From Balneolaceae bacterium UBA2956 (GTDB lineage Bacteria > Bacteroidota > Rhodothermia > Balneolales > Balneolaceae), in assembly GCA_002348545.1 (NCBI GenBank), contig DEBM01000045.1, positions 67,503-131,502 on the forward strand: 64,000 bases of DNA, in the 5' to 3' direction. The notes under the pieces are model-generated. The model worked only from the letters and a program-made list of their open reading frames with translations, was not told the DNA's origin and searched no databases. A program made the position numbers and the translations under genes. The number at the start of each line of letters is the position of its first letter. Position 1 is the first letter of the stretch. Positions 1 through 8,930 of this stretch are shown in pieces.

Positions 1-48
1 GAGTGTGGTTACTATCGAGGAAGACAAGTTATTAGCATAAATAACTAA
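1..48 (+). CDS. rpmF: 50S ribosomal protein L32, C-terminal end (partial)
   Basis: The first 15 codons read as a Cys-Gly-Tyr-Tyr-Arg-Gly-Arg-Gln-Val-Ile tail followed by TAA at 46-48. This is the characteristic C-terminus of bacterial L32, a small zinc-ribbon protein of the large ribosomal subunit. The visible Cys would be one of the zinc ligands. The rest of the gene lies outside the window. L32 immediately upstream of plsX is a widespread gene order, which supports the call. Only 7 bases separate this stop from the plsX start. Confidence 0.8.
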   Translation, partial: ECGYYRGRQVISINN

Positions 49-55
49 AACTTCA

Positions 56-1042
56 ATGATGATTATAGCTGTAGATGCGGCTGGAGGAGATCACTACCCT
101 AAAAACCCAGTATTGGGTGCATTAGAGGCAATAAAAGAATTTGATAATCTTACAGTATTGCTCATAGGACCAGAAAAATTAGTTCAAAGTGAATTAAGTC
201 AACATCATCATGAGCAATCTAGAATACAGATCTTAGATGCACCTGAGGTGGTAGATATGACTGATTCTGCTTCAGCAGCTCTGAAACAAAAACCAAACTC
301 TTCCATTGCAAAGGGTATTGCTTTACACAAACAGGGTCATTGTCATGGATTTGTTAGTGCTGGTAATACCGGTGTACTCCTAGCGGCTTCCATGTTTATT
401 TTGGGTAAATTGGAAGGTATATCACGCCCTACTATTGCTACTTATTATCCTTCTCTAGAGGGTTTCCGATTGATTATTGACGCAGGGGCAAATCTAGAAA
501 TAAAACCAGAAATGGCCCTTCAATTTGCACTAATGGGACAGGTATATGCTAAAGAAATTATGGGAATTGAACAGCCAAGAGTTGGATTGCTAAATGTCGG
601 TGAAGAAGAAGGTAAAGGAACAGAATTACTCAAGGAAATACATGCAATGCTTCAGCAAATACCCTTATTTATAGGGAATGTTGAAGGTAGAGATATACTT
701 ATTCCAAAAGCGGATATATATATCACTGATGGTTTTATGGGTAATGTGGTTCTTAAATTAGGTGAATCTCTTCCAGGTATTCTGAAAACGCTAGTTGGGC
801 AGAAAATAAAGCAATCTTCAAGTACTCCTGAAATTCTGCGTTTTGTTCAACAGATATTCTCTGAAGCATTAGCTCCTTTTGATTATGAACGAGTAGGGGG
901 GTTACCATTCTTGGGGGTTAATGGAACGAGTGTCGTCGGTCATGGAGGTAGTAGTCCAACAGCAATAAAAAATATGATTAAAGTAGCGATGGATTGTGTT
1001 AAGCATTCTATCAACGATAAAATAATTGCCTCAATAATTTAA
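56..1042 (+). CDS. plsX: phosphate acyltransferase PlsX
   Basis: PlsX converts acyl-ACP and phosphate to acyl-phosphate, the acyl donor for PlsY in the first step of phospholipid synthesis; it is a peripheral membrane enzyme. The 328 residues match the usual length. Family hallmarks are the N-terminal VDAAGGD motif, the SAGNTG segment (about residues 101-106), the LLNVGEEEGKG segment and the C-terminal GGLPFLGVNGTSVVGHG region. Two adjacent ATG codons (56 and 59) are both possible starts. It sits between rpmF and fabH, as in many bacteria, and is probably co-transcribed with the fatty acid genes. Confidence 0.95.
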   Translation: MMIIAVDAAGGDHYPKNPVLGALEAIKEFDNLTVLLIGPEKLVQSELSQHHHEQSRIQILDAPEVVDMTDSASAALKQKPNSSIAKGIALHKQGHCHGFVSAGNTGVLLAASMFILGKLEGISRPTIATYYPSLEGFRLIIDAGANLEIKPEMALQFALMGQVYAKEIMGIEQPRVGLLNVGEEEGKGTELLKEIHAMLQQIPLFIGNVEGRDILIPKADIYITDGFMGNVVLKLGESLPGILKTLVGQKIKQSSSTPEILRFVQQIFSEALAPFDYERVGGLPFLGVNGTSVVGHGGSSPTAIKNMIKVAMDCVKHSINDKIIASII

Positions 1043-1053
1043 TTAAATCCTTA

Positions 1054-2049
1054 ATGGAACAAACTAGAGCTACAATTACATCAGTTGGACATTATTTACC
1101 CGATGATCGTTTAACCAATCATGATTTAGAGAAACTTGTAGATACAAATGATGAGTGGATTCGAACAAGAACAGGTATCATTGAGCGAAGAATTTTAAAA
1201 GATCCTGAAAAAGCGACTTCATATATGGCGGCAAATGCAGCTAATGAGGCCTTAGAATTTGTAGGTCTTACACCAGATAAAATAGATGTAATCATTGTGG
1301 CTACGGTAACACCAGATTATATTTTTCCGTCTACTGCTTGCTTAGTTCAAGAAGCAATTGGAGCCACTAATGCCTTGGCTTTTGATCTATCAGCGGCATG
1401 CTCTGGGTTTATCTATGCTTTAACTACTGGAGCTTCATTTGTTGAAAGTGGGCGTTATAAAAATGTTTTAGTCATTGGTGCAGACAAAATGTCATCAATT
1501 ATAGATTATACAGATCGGGCCACCTGTATACTTTTTGGAGATGGTGCAGGTGCTGTTCTTTTACAACCTTCGAATGATGGAACGGGTATTATTGATTCTA
1601 TACATTACAGCGAAGGCGATACTAATTGTCATTTAGTTCAAAAGGGGGGCGGTAGTCGATATCCTGCGTCTCTTGAAACAGTTGCCAAACACATGCACTT
1701 TATTAAGCAAGATGGTAAAGCGGTATTCAAAAAAGCCACTGTGGGAATGGCGGATGTATCAGCGGAAATAATGGAGCGTAATAATTTAAAGGCCGAAGAT
1801 ATATCTTGGCTTGTTCCGCATCAGGCGAATTTGCGTATTATAGATGCAACGGCTCGCAGAATGAGCTTAGGAATGGACAAAGTTATGATTAACATAGAAC
1901 GTTATGGCAACACAACTGGAGCTACGATACCTCTTTGCTTGTACGATTGGAAAGATCAAATGAGGAATGGTGAATCGATTATTTTGACCGCTTTTGGTGG
2001 AGGATTTACCTGGGGTGCTGTATACTTAACTTGGGGAGGTAAATATTGA
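1054..2049 (+). CDS. fabH: 3-oxoacyl-ACP synthase III (KAS III)
   Basis: FabH condenses acetyl-CoA (or a branched acyl-CoA) with malonyl-ACP to start type II fatty acid synthesis. The 331-residue thiolase-fold protein shows the full Cys-His-Asn triad: Cys116 in DLSAACSGF, His256 in VPHQANLR and Asn286 in ERYGNTTGA. The N-terminal DEWIRTRTGI motif is typical of FabH. The stop overlaps the fabD start by 4 bases (TTGA), implying translational coupling. Substrate preference (straight or branched primer) cannot be read from the sequence. Confidence 0.97.
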   Translation: MEQTRATITSVGHYLPDDRLTNHDLEKLVDTNDEWIRTRTGIIERRILKDPEKATSYMAANAANEALEFVGLTPDKIDVIIVATVTPDYIFPSTACLVQEAIGATNALAFDLSAACSGFIYALTTGASFVESGRYKNVLVIGADKMSSIIDYTDRATCILFGDGAGAVLLQPSNDGTGIIDSIHYSEGDTNCHLVQKGGGSRYPASLETVAKHMHFIKQDGKAVFKKATVGMADVSAEIMERNNLKAEDISWLVPHQANLRIIDATARRMSLGMDKVMINIERYGNTTGATIPLCLYDWKDQMRNGESIILTAFGGGFTWGAVYLTWGGKY

Positions 2050-2930
2050 AGGCAGTTGTTTTCCCTGGGCAAGGCTCTCAATATGTAGGAATGGCATCCG
2101 AACGGTATCATGCTGAACCAGCAGTAAGAAAAATTATTGATCAAGCTGATGAAATACTAGGTTTTTCTTTATCAAATATTATGTTTGAAGGGCCTGAAGA
2201 AATTTTAAGGCAAACTGAATATACACAGCCAGCTCTTTATGTGCATTCTATGGCTCTGTATCAGACTATTGCGATAATTCCAGATTGTGTGGCCGGACAC
2301 TCTCTAGGTGAATTTTCTGCATTAACTGCAGCAGGAGTTTTTTCATTCGAAGAGGGCTTAAAATTAGTTCGACTTCGTGGTCAATTAATGCAAGCGGCAG
2401 GAAAGCAAAGTAGTGGAGCAATGGGGGCTGTAATTGGGCTTGAGAACGATATCGTAACCCAGATCTGTAAAAAAATTTCAGATGAGTCAAATGAAACAGT
2501 ACTACCAGCGAATTTCAATTCAAAAGGACAAATAGTTATATCTGGACATTCAAATGCAGTTATTTTGGCATTAAATTCTTTTAAAAAGATCGGTGCAAAA
2601 ATGGCACTACCCTTAGCTGTGAGTGGTGCTTTTCATTCACCTTTAATGCAATCAGCATATGATGAATTCAAACTTGGTCTTGAAAGAGTTTCATTTCATG
2701 ATGCGAATGTACCTGTTTACTCAAATGTAGATGCCAAACCGTCTAAGTCAGCTAAAAAACTAAAAAACAATATCTTACAACAAATACTAAAGCCGGTTTT
2801 ATGGACCCAGACCATAGAGCATATGGTTTCTGATGGGGTCAAAGAAGTAGTTGAGCTTGGACCAGGTAAGGTACTTCAGGGGTTAGTTAAACGCATAGAC
2901 CGTTCTTTACAATTAAGTGGAATACAATGA
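2046..2930 (+). CDS. fabD: malonyl-CoA:ACP transacylase
   Basis: FabD loads malonate from malonyl-CoA onto acyl carrier protein. The 294-residue protein has the N-terminal FPGQGSQYVGM motif, the nucleophile Ser86 in AGHSLGEFSA and the catalytic His197 in SGAFHSPLM. The start is inferred to be TTG at 2046, which overlaps the fabH stop (TTG/TGA sharing bases). It gives an N-terminus beginning two residues before the conserved Val-Val-Phe strand, and no ATG fits. It lies in the middle of the fab cluster, 1 base before the fabG ATG. Confidence 0.96.
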   Translation: MKAVVFPGQGSQYVGMASERYHAEPAVRKIIDQADEILGFSLSNIMFEGPEEILRQTEYTQPALYVHSMALYQTIAIIPDCVAGHSLGEFSALTAAGVFSFEEGLKLVRLRGQLMQAAGKQSSGAMGAVIGLENDIVTQICKKISDESNETVLPANFNSKGQIVISGHSNAVILALNSFKKIGAKMALPLAVSGAFHSPLMQSAYDEFKLGLERVSFHDANVPVYSNVDAKPSKSAKKLKNNILQQILKPVLWTQTIEHMVSDGVKEVVELGPGKVLQGLVKRIDRSLQLSGIQ

Positions 2931-2931
2931 T

Positions 2932-3690
2932 ATGTCAGAATATAGTTTAGATTTAACTGGAAAAATTGCTCTTATAACAGGTGGCAGCCGAGGTATTGGA
3001 AAAGCTATAGCGTTAGCCTTTTCTTCCAGAGGAGCTAACGTCGCTATTACCTACGCTAACTCTTCTAGCTCAGCTGGGCAAGTAACGGAAGAAATAAATA
3101 AACTTGGTTCTGATGCAATGTCCATACAGGCTAATTCATCAGATTTCAGCAGAGCAAATGAAGTAATTGATGAAGTTCTTCAAAAATGGGGTAAAATAGA
3201 TATACTTGTGAATAATGCTGGCATTACAAGGGATGGACTCATACTCAGAATGTCCGAAGACCAATGGGATCAGGTTATTGAAACAAATCTAAAAGGCATA
3301 TTTAACTATTCAAAAGCTGTAGCTAGACCTATGATGAAAAACCGCGGGGGCTCTGTTATAAATACGGGCTCTATTGTAGGATTGACTGGGAATGCAGGCC
3401 AAAGTAATTATGCCGCTTCTAAAGCCGGTTTAGTTGGGTTCACTAAATCATATGCCAAGGAATTAGCTTCTAGAAATATTCGAGCGAATGTAGTTGCGCC
3501 TGGCTATATACACACAGACATGACGAACATACTTGATGAAAAGGTATTGAACGATATTAAAGAGGCAACACCATTGGGTCGAGCTGGTAATGTTGAGGAA
3601 GTAGCGGCGGCGTGTTTGTTCCTTGCTTCAGACCTAAGTAGCTATATAACAGGTGAAGTTATACGAGTTGACGGTGGTATGGCAATTTAG
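2932..3690 (+). CDS. fabG: 3-oxoacyl-ACP reductase
   Basis: FabG is the NADPH-dependent ketoreductase of the fatty acid elongation cycle and a short-chain dehydrogenase. From the ATG at 2932 it is 252 residues with the cofactor motif TGGSRGIG (17-24), NNAG (94-97), the catalytic Ser147-Tyr160-Lys164 set (SNYAASKAG) and the C-terminal TGEVIRVDGGM tail typical of FabG. A GTG at 2917 would add five residues but overlaps fabD; the ATG one base after the fabD stop is preferred. The position between fabD and acpP separates it from generic SDR paralogues. Confidence 0.95.
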   Translation: MSEYSLDLTGKIALITGGSRGIGKAIALAFSSRGANVAITYANSSSSAGQVTEEINKLGSDAMSIQANSSDFSRANEVIDEVLQKWGKIDILVNNAGITRDGLILRMSEDQWDQVIETNLKGIFNYSKAVARPMMKNRGGSVINTGSIVGLTGNAGQSNYAASKAGLVGFTKSYAKELASRNIRANVVAPGYIHTDMTNILDEKVLNDIKEATPLGRAGNVEEVAAACLFLASDLSSYITGEVIRVDGGMAI

Positions 3691-3781
3691 ATGGCTACCT
3701 TATATGCTATTTGTGTGCAAGATATTATTAAGTTTATTAAATTATCAAACTACAAACTACCATTAAAATAAAGGACTCATT

Positions 3782-4021
3782 ATGTCACAAGATGTAGAAT
3801 CAAAAGTAAAAGAAATCATTACCGATAAATTAGGTGTAGATGAATCAGAAGTTGTTGCTGATGCAAATTTCACCAACGATTTAGGTGCAGATTCTTTAGA
3901 TACTGTGGAATTAATCATGGAATTTGAAAAAGATTTCGATCTTAGCATTCCCGATGAGGATGCTGAAAGCATTGCTACAGTTGGTGATGCAATTAAATAT
4001 ATTCAGGAAAAACTCACTTAA
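3782..4021 (+). CDS. acpP: acyl carrier protein
   Basis: This 79-residue acidic protein carries growing acyl chains on a 4'-phosphopantetheine arm. The attachment serine is Ser38 in the canonical LGADSLDTVELIM motif, and length and charge fit AcpP. A 91-base spacer separates it from fabG and a weak AAGGA ribosome-binding-like sequence precedes the ATG; acpP is normally expressed much more strongly than its neighbours, so a local promoter or processing site in this spacer is plausible. FabF follows 14 bases later. Confidence 0.97.
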   Translation: MSQDVESKVKEIITDKLGVDESEVVADANFTNDLGADSLDTVELIMEFEKDFDLSIPDEDAESIATVGDAIKYIQEKLT

Positions 4022-4035
4022 TATATTTGAATTAT

Positions 4036-5280
4036 ATGAGTTCACGACGAGTTGTAATTACAGGTATAGGCGCTCTTACCCCAGTTGGGAAGAGCGCTCC
4101 TGACTTTTGGAATGGTTTACTTTCAGGTGAAAGTGGAGCAAAAAATGTTGATAGATTCGACACAACAGGTTTTGCAACGACTTTTGCTACACAGATTGAT
4201 AACTATGATCCATTGAAGCATTTTGAAAAAAAAGAAGCTCGAAAGTTAGACTATGCCACTCAATATGCGTTAATTGCAACTGATGAAGCTATTATTGATT
4301 CTAAATTAGATTTAGATAAAATTGATAAAGATCGTGTAGGAGTTCATGTTGGTACAGGAATAGGAGGTATGAAAACTTTTTTTGATCAATCCATTTCTTT
4401 TTATGAGAGAGGACCAAAAGGAGTTTCACCTTTTTACATCCCTATGTCTATACCTGATATAATCTCAGGTCAAATCTCAATTAAGTATGGGTTCAGGGGG
4501 CCTAACTTTTGCGCAGTTTCAGCCTGTGCAACAGGATCTCATAATATTGGTATCGCCTACGATATGATACGCTATGGGCAATCAGATTATTCAATAACTG
4601 GAGGTACAGAATCACCTGTAACAAAAATTGGAATATCTGGTTTCAATGCCATGAAGGCGATGAGTACCAGAAACGATGATCCTCAGTCTGCTTCAAGACC
4701 TTTTGATATAGACAGAGATGGATTTGTTCTTGGAGAAGGATCTGGGATTATGGTTCTTGAGTCATTAGATTTTGCACTAGAAAGAGGGGCTAGAATATAT
4801 GGCGAAGTTGCAGGTTACGGTTACTCTGCGGATGCTTATCATATAACCGCTCCAGATCCAGAAGGAAATGGGGTTATTTTGGCCATGAAAAACGCTTTAA
4901 ACTCTGCTGGGATAACAACGATAGATGTCGACCATATCAACATGCATGGTACCTCTACACCACTTGGTGATATAGCCGAAACCAACTCCATAAAAAAAGT
5001 TTTTGGGGATCATGCGTATAAAATGAATTTAAATTCAACGAAATCGATGACAGGGCATACCTTAGGTGCTGCAGGAGCTATTGAGTCTCTTGCAGTAATT
5101 TTGGCCCTTTATCACGGTATTGTACCTCCAACAATTAATCTAGACAATCAAGACCCACAGTGTGACCTGAATTACACCGCAAATGCACCGGTTGCTCGTG
5201 AACTGAACTACGCATTGAACAATGCATTCGGTTTTGGTGGGCATAATTCGACCCTAGTTTTTAAGCGTTACGAAGGATAA
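4036..5280 (+). CDS. fabF: 3-oxoacyl-ACP synthase II (KAS II)
   Basis: FabF is the main chain-elongating beta-ketoacyl-ACP synthase. From the ATG at 4036 it has 414 residues with the Cys164-His304-His341 triad (VSACATGSHN, NMHGTSTPLGD, KSMTGHTLGAAG) and the C-terminal NNAFGFGGHN motif. An in-frame TTG at 4027 is possible, but the usual FabF N-terminus (Ser-Arg-Arg-Val-Val-Ile-Thr-Gly) begins at the ATG. It is followed after 3 bases by rnc, a conserved acpP-fabF-rnc order. Confidence 0.96.
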   Translation: MSSRRVVITGIGALTPVGKSAPDFWNGLLSGESGAKNVDRFDTTGFATTFATQIDNYDPLKHFEKKEARKLDYATQYALIATDEAIIDSKLDLDKIDKDRVGVHVGTGIGGMKTFFDQSISFYERGPKGVSPFYIPMSIPDIISGQISIKYGFRGPNFCAVSACATGSHNIGIAYDMIRYGQSDYSITGGTESPVTKIGISGFNAMKAMSTRNDDPQSASRPFDIDRDGFVLGEGSGIMVLESLDFALERGARIYGEVAGYGYSADAYHITAPDPEGNGVILAMKNALNSAGITTIDVDHINMHGTSTPLGDIAETNSIKKVFGDHAYKMNLNSTKSMTGHTLGAAGAIESLAVILALYHGIVPPTINLDNQDPQCDLNYTANAPVARELNYALNNAFGFGGHNSTLVFKRYEG

Positions 5281-5283
5281 TAG

Positions 5284-6060
5284 ATGAGTTGGATGACTCG
5301 TTTTCTATTCGGTTTTGCTTCAAAGAAGCGCTTTGAAGGTACGTTGTTAAAAAAAAAAGAAGTTTCTTCAGAAGACAAAAGGTTTAAAGATTTAAGCAAT
5401 ATCTTAGGATTTTTTCCTACTGATACTTCCCTCTACCAAAAAGCATTACGACATCGTTCCTCTACAGCACTTGAAAAATACGAACGCTATGATTCTTATG
5501 AACGATTAGAATTCCTTGGTGACGCCGTACTAGATCTTATTTCTGCTGAACTTTTATTTCAAAAATATCCCGAAGAAGATGAAGGATTTTTGACAAAAAC
5601 TAGAGCTAAAATGGTAAGAGGTGAAACACTTTCTGCTTTGTCGAAAAATCTAGGAATAGAATCCTTATTAGAATTTACCGATACGAAAGGTGGAGTAACT
5701 AAATCAAAAAGTATATTAGCTGACATTTTTGAATCAATAATTGCAGCTATTTATATCACAGAAGGCTACAAGGTTACCTTTAAATTTGTTAGCAAAGTGT
5801 ATGAAGAACATCTTAACTTTGATGAATTAACTCTGATCAATGATAATTTTAAAAGTACATTATTAGAATACGCTCAAGCTAATAAAATGAGCCTGCCCGA
5901 ATATCGAGTGATTGACGAAAAGGGGCCAGGTCATAATAGAACCTTTAAAGTTGAAGTTTCCATGGGTACAGAAATTTTTGGTAAAGGTACTGGAAAGAGT
6001 AAGAAAAAAGCCGAGCAAGAAGCAGCAAGAAATGCACTTCAGATTTTAGATGTACAATAA
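5284..6060 (+). CDS. rnc: ribonuclease III
   Basis: RNase III cuts double-stranded RNA, including rRNA precursors. The 258-residue protein has the signature YERLEFLGDAVLD (Glu76, Asp80) and the second acidic pair Asp147/Glu150 in ADIFESIIAAIY, so all metal-binding catalytic residues are present. A C-terminal double-stranded RNA-binding domain spans roughly residues 185-256 and ends GKSKKKAEQEAARNAL. The N-terminus is about 30 residues longer than in the E. coli enzyme and is basic. It is probably co-transcribed with fabF. Confidence 0.96.
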   Translation: MSWMTRFLFGFASKKRFEGTLLKKKEVSSEDKRFKDLSNILGFFPTDTSLYQKALRHRSSTALEKYERYDSYERLEFLGDAVLDLISAELLFQKYPEEDEGFLTKTRAKMVRGETLSALSKNLGIESLLEFTDTKGGVTKSKSILADIFESIIAAIYITEGYKVTFKFVSKVYEEHLNFDELTLINDNFKSTLLEYAQANKMSLPEYRVIDEKGPGHNRTFKVEVSMGTEIFGKGTGKSKKKAEQEAARNALQILDVQ

Positions 6061-6164
6061 ACATTTAGTTATATTTTATCATATGATCATAGTCCAGGGA
6101 TTGAAGTATAAATTTTCATTACCCATGCTGTATCACATATTCAAGAATAAGTAGACAGACAAAT

Positions 6165-7547
6165 ATGTTAGTCCAATTATTAAAACCTGAGTTCGATGAA
6201 CTTATCCAAAAAAAGGATTGGATAGGCCTAAAAGAGGTTTTAGCTGATGTACCTCCTGTTGATATAGCAGAGCTAATAGTGGAATTGGATGGAGATTTAG
6301 CAGTAGTCGTGTTCAGATTATTAAAAAAGGCTATTGCTGCTGATGTATTTTCTGAACTACCATCTAATAAAGGAGTTACCCTACTGGAGTTATTTACTAA
6401 GCAACAGCTATCAGAAGTAATGAGTAACCTAGAACCGGATGAACAGGTTGCGCTGATGGAGGAATTACCAGGGGATCTAACCCAAAAGGTAATGAATTCT
6501 ATGAGGCCATCAGATCAGCTTCAAGTGAAGAAACTATTAGGCTACCCTGAAGACTCAGTTGGTCGTTTGATGACTCCACGCTATGTCCGTGTAAAATCTG
6601 ATTGGACGGTTAAGCGCAGTATGGAGCATATACGAAAATATGCAGCCATGGCTGAGACATTGAATGTAATTTATGTGGTTAATGATCGAGAGCAATTAAT
6701 AGATGACTTACGAATTACCGAATTAATTATTGCAGCTGAAAACCAGACTATATCAAAACTCATGGATGAGTCATATACTGCTTTACGCGTTTATGAAGAT
6801 CAAGAAGAAGCAGTTAAGATGCTTGCTAAATATGATAAGGTAGCCTTGCCTGTAGTTGACTCTGATAATGTACTAGTTGGTATTGTTACAGTAGATGATG
6901 TTATAGATGTAGCAGAAGAAGAAATCACTGAGGATATGCAGAAAATGGCAGCTATGGATGCACTGGATGACTATTATTCTCAAACGTCCATTGCACAAAT
7001 GATAAAAAAACGCTTAGGGTGGCTTATTGTTTTATTTGTAGGTCAAATTTTAACTGCTTTAACAATGGAGCAATATGAAGAGTTACTCTCAAAAATTGTT
7101 TTTTTATCTTTTTTTGTTCCTTTAATTATTTCAAGCGGTGGTAATTCAGGTACCCAAGCTGCCACACTTGTTATCCGCGCGTTGGCAACGGATGATATTA
7201 GAGCTGAGGATTGGAAAAAAGTATTTTTAAGGGAATTAAGCTCTGGTTTAATATTAGGTTTTTTAATAGGTATTTTAGGCTTTTTAACTCTGTTGGCTTG
7301 GGATCTTACAGCAAATGGATACGTTGATCAACAGTCCTATATGACCGCTTCAGTCATTGGTTTAAGTTTACTGTCTATTGTTTTATTTGGTAATTTTATT
7401 GGAGCTATGTTACCCTTCATATTATCACGTTTAGGTTTTGACCCAGCAGTTTCATCTACACCATTTGTTGCCACTGTGGTCGATGTTAGTGGAATTATCA
7501 TTTATTTTTCAATAGCTATTATATTTTTGAAAGAGATAGTAATGTAA
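6165..7547 (+). CDS. mgtE: magnesium transporter MgtE
   Basis: MgtE is a homodimeric Mg2+ channel/transporter of the inner membrane gated by cytosolic Mg2+. The 460 residues show the expected order: an acidic N-domain of helical repeats (about 1-130), two CBS domains (about 135-260), a connecting plug helix, and five membrane helices (about 283-455). The pore signature appears as PLIISSGGNSGTQAATLVIRALA, and the last helix has the conserved VVDVSGIIIYF ion-site motif. About 100 bases of non-coding DNA precede it; no Mg2+ riboswitch (ykoK type) was recognised there. Confidence 0.93.
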   Translation: MLVQLLKPEFDELIQKKDWIGLKEVLADVPPVDIAELIVELDGDLAVVVFRLLKKAIAADVFSELPSNKGVTLLELFTKQQLSEVMSNLEPDEQVALMEELPGDLTQKVMNSMRPSDQLQVKKLLGYPEDSVGRLMTPRYVRVKSDWTVKRSMEHIRKYAAMAETLNVIYVVNDREQLIDDLRITELIIAAENQTISKLMDESYTALRVYEDQEEAVKMLAKYDKVALPVVDSDNVLVGIVTVDDVIDVAEEEITEDMQKMAAMDALDDYYSQTSIAQMIKKRLGWLIVLFVGQILTALTMEQYEELLSKIVFLSFFVPLIISSGGNSGTQAATLVIRALATDDIRAEDWKKVFLRELSSGLILGFLIGILGFLTLLAWDLTANGYVDQQSYMTASVIGLSLLSIVLFGNFIGAMLPFILSRLGFDPAVSSTPFVATVVDVSGIIIYFSIAIIFLKEIVM

Positions 7548-7580
7548 AAAACCCCAAAAACAACGTTAATATAGTCTTAT

Positions 7581-8408
7581 ATGAAAGTTTATCATGATTT
7601 AGTTCAAAGAGTTTTAGATCACGGTGTTTGTAAAAAAAACCGTACTGGTACGGATACTATTTCCAATTTTGCAGAGTATTATAAGGTAAATCTATCTGAA
7701 GGCTTTCCACTTTTAACGACTAAAAAAGTTTTTTTTAAATCTGTTATTCTAGAATTATTGTGGTATTTACGTGGTGAAGACCATATCAGATGGCTTCGTG
7801 ACAAAAATAACATTCATATATGGGATGCCTGGGCCGATGAAGATGGGCATGTTGGCCCTATTTATCCTGTGTTATGGCGACGGTTTCCTTTCCTTATAGA
7901 GCATAAAAATGAAGATGGAACTACTGAATGGAGGCGAGATGAATTTGATCAAATCCAAAATGTTATTCATATGCTAAAGACAGATCCAATGAGTCGAAGA
8001 ATTGTTGTGAGCGCTTGGCACCCTGGTTTATTACCTAAAATGGCGTTACCTCCTTGCCATATCATGTACATATTCAACGTCTCTGAAGGTAAATTAAATT
8101 GTCATTTGACTCAACGTTCAGGTGATATTGCGCTTGGAATACCTTTTAACTTAGCCTGTTATTCTGCTTTAACAATGGCAATTGCTCAAGAAGTTGGACT
8201 TGAACCCGGAGTTTTTGCCCATACAATAGTGGATGCACATATCTATGTAAATCATATAGATGGATTAAAGCAACAATTATCACGTTCGCCAAAGACTCTT
8301 CCAGAACTCAAGATCGCCAATAAACCATTGGATAAACTAAGTTTTGATGATTTTGAATTAATTGGGTACGACCCAGATCCTTTAATTCGCTTTGAAGTAG
8401 CGGTGTAA
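7581..8408 (+). CDS. thyA: thymidylate synthase
   Basis: ThyA methylates dUMP to dTMP using methylenetetrahydrofolate. The nucleophile is Cys159 in KMALPPCHIMY, and the RRIVVSAW phosphate-binding segment, the QRSGDIALGIPFNL motif and the DAHIYVNH segment are all present. At 275 residues it is slightly longer than the 264-residue E. coli enzyme; the extra length is around residues 103-118. The usual GPVYGKQWR segment reads GPIYPVLWRR here. The folA gene follows after 11 bases, forming the standard dTMP/folate pair. Confidence 0.95.
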   Translation: MKVYHDLVQRVLDHGVCKKNRTGTDTISNFAEYYKVNLSEGFPLLTTKKVFFKSVILELLWYLRGEDHIRWLRDKNNIHIWDAWADEDGHVGPIYPVLWRRFPFLIEHKNEDGTTEWRRDEFDQIQNVIHMLKTDPMSRRIVVSAWHPGLLPKMALPPCHIMYIFNVSEGKLNCHLTQRSGDIALGIPFNLACYSALTMAIAQEVGLEPGVFAHTIVDAHIYVNHIDGLKQQLSRSPKTLPELKIANKPLDKLSFDDFELIGYDPDPLIRFEVAV

Positions 8409-8419
8409 TTGTACTAATT

Positions 8420-8899
8420 ATGAAGATTATTATTATTGCAGCACATGATCCTAATTTAGTTATTGGAAATGAGGGGTCCTTGCCTTGGCATTTTTCTGAA
8501 GACATGAAACATTTCAAGCAGACAACTTCAGGTTTTCCAATTCTTATGGGCAGAGGAGTTTTTGAAGAACTAGGGTCTAAACCATTACAACATCGACAAA
8601 ATATCGTACTTAGTACAACTAAAAATTATGATAATGTAGCCTGTTATTCTACATTAGAACAGGCAATAGAGGCAATTAAGCTCGAAGAACCTTCTAAGCT
8701 TTTTATTATTGGTGGTGGGGTTGTGTATCGTCAAACAATGAAGATTGCACATGAAATGATTATTACTCTGGTTCACAAAGAGTATAAAGGAGATACTTTT
8801 TTTCCGGAGTACCGTTCTGATATAGGCCATATTTGGCGCGAAATAAACAGAATCCATTGTAATGAAAACTTAAGTTTTATACATTATACTCGTATATAA
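8420..8899 (+). CDS. folA: dihydrofolate reductase
   Basis: FolA regenerates tetrahydrofolate from the dihydrofolate made by ThyA, using NADPH. The 159-residue protein has the VIGNEGSLPWHFSEDMKHFK region with the proton-donor-position acid Asp28, the ILMGRGVFEEL cofactor segment, the LFIIGGGVVYRQ motif and a C-terminal strand pair. It directly follows thyA in the same operon. Its 3' end faces the HD-domain gene with a 31-base gap; no obvious terminator hairpin was seen there. Confidence 0.94.
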   Translation: MKIIIIAAHDPNLVIGNEGSLPWHFSEDMKHFKQTTSGFPILMGRGVFEELGSKPLQHRQNIVLSTTKNYDNVACYSTLEQAIEAIKLEEPSKLFIIGGGVVYRQTMKIAHEMIITLVHKEYKGDTFFPEYRSDIGHIWREINRIHCNENLSFIHYTRI

Positions 8900-8930
8900 A
8901 ACTCAGTATAGGGCATTTTAAATCTATTAT

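Noticed and set aside
3691..3771. 26-codon frame directly after fabG
   Set aside because: No similarity or sequence signal, in a spacer expected to hold acpP promoter or processing sites; probably chance.
6061..6164. Magnesium riboswitch before mgtE
   Set aside because: The gap is only about 100 bases and A/T-rich, without the conserved ykoK or M-box structure that I could recognise.
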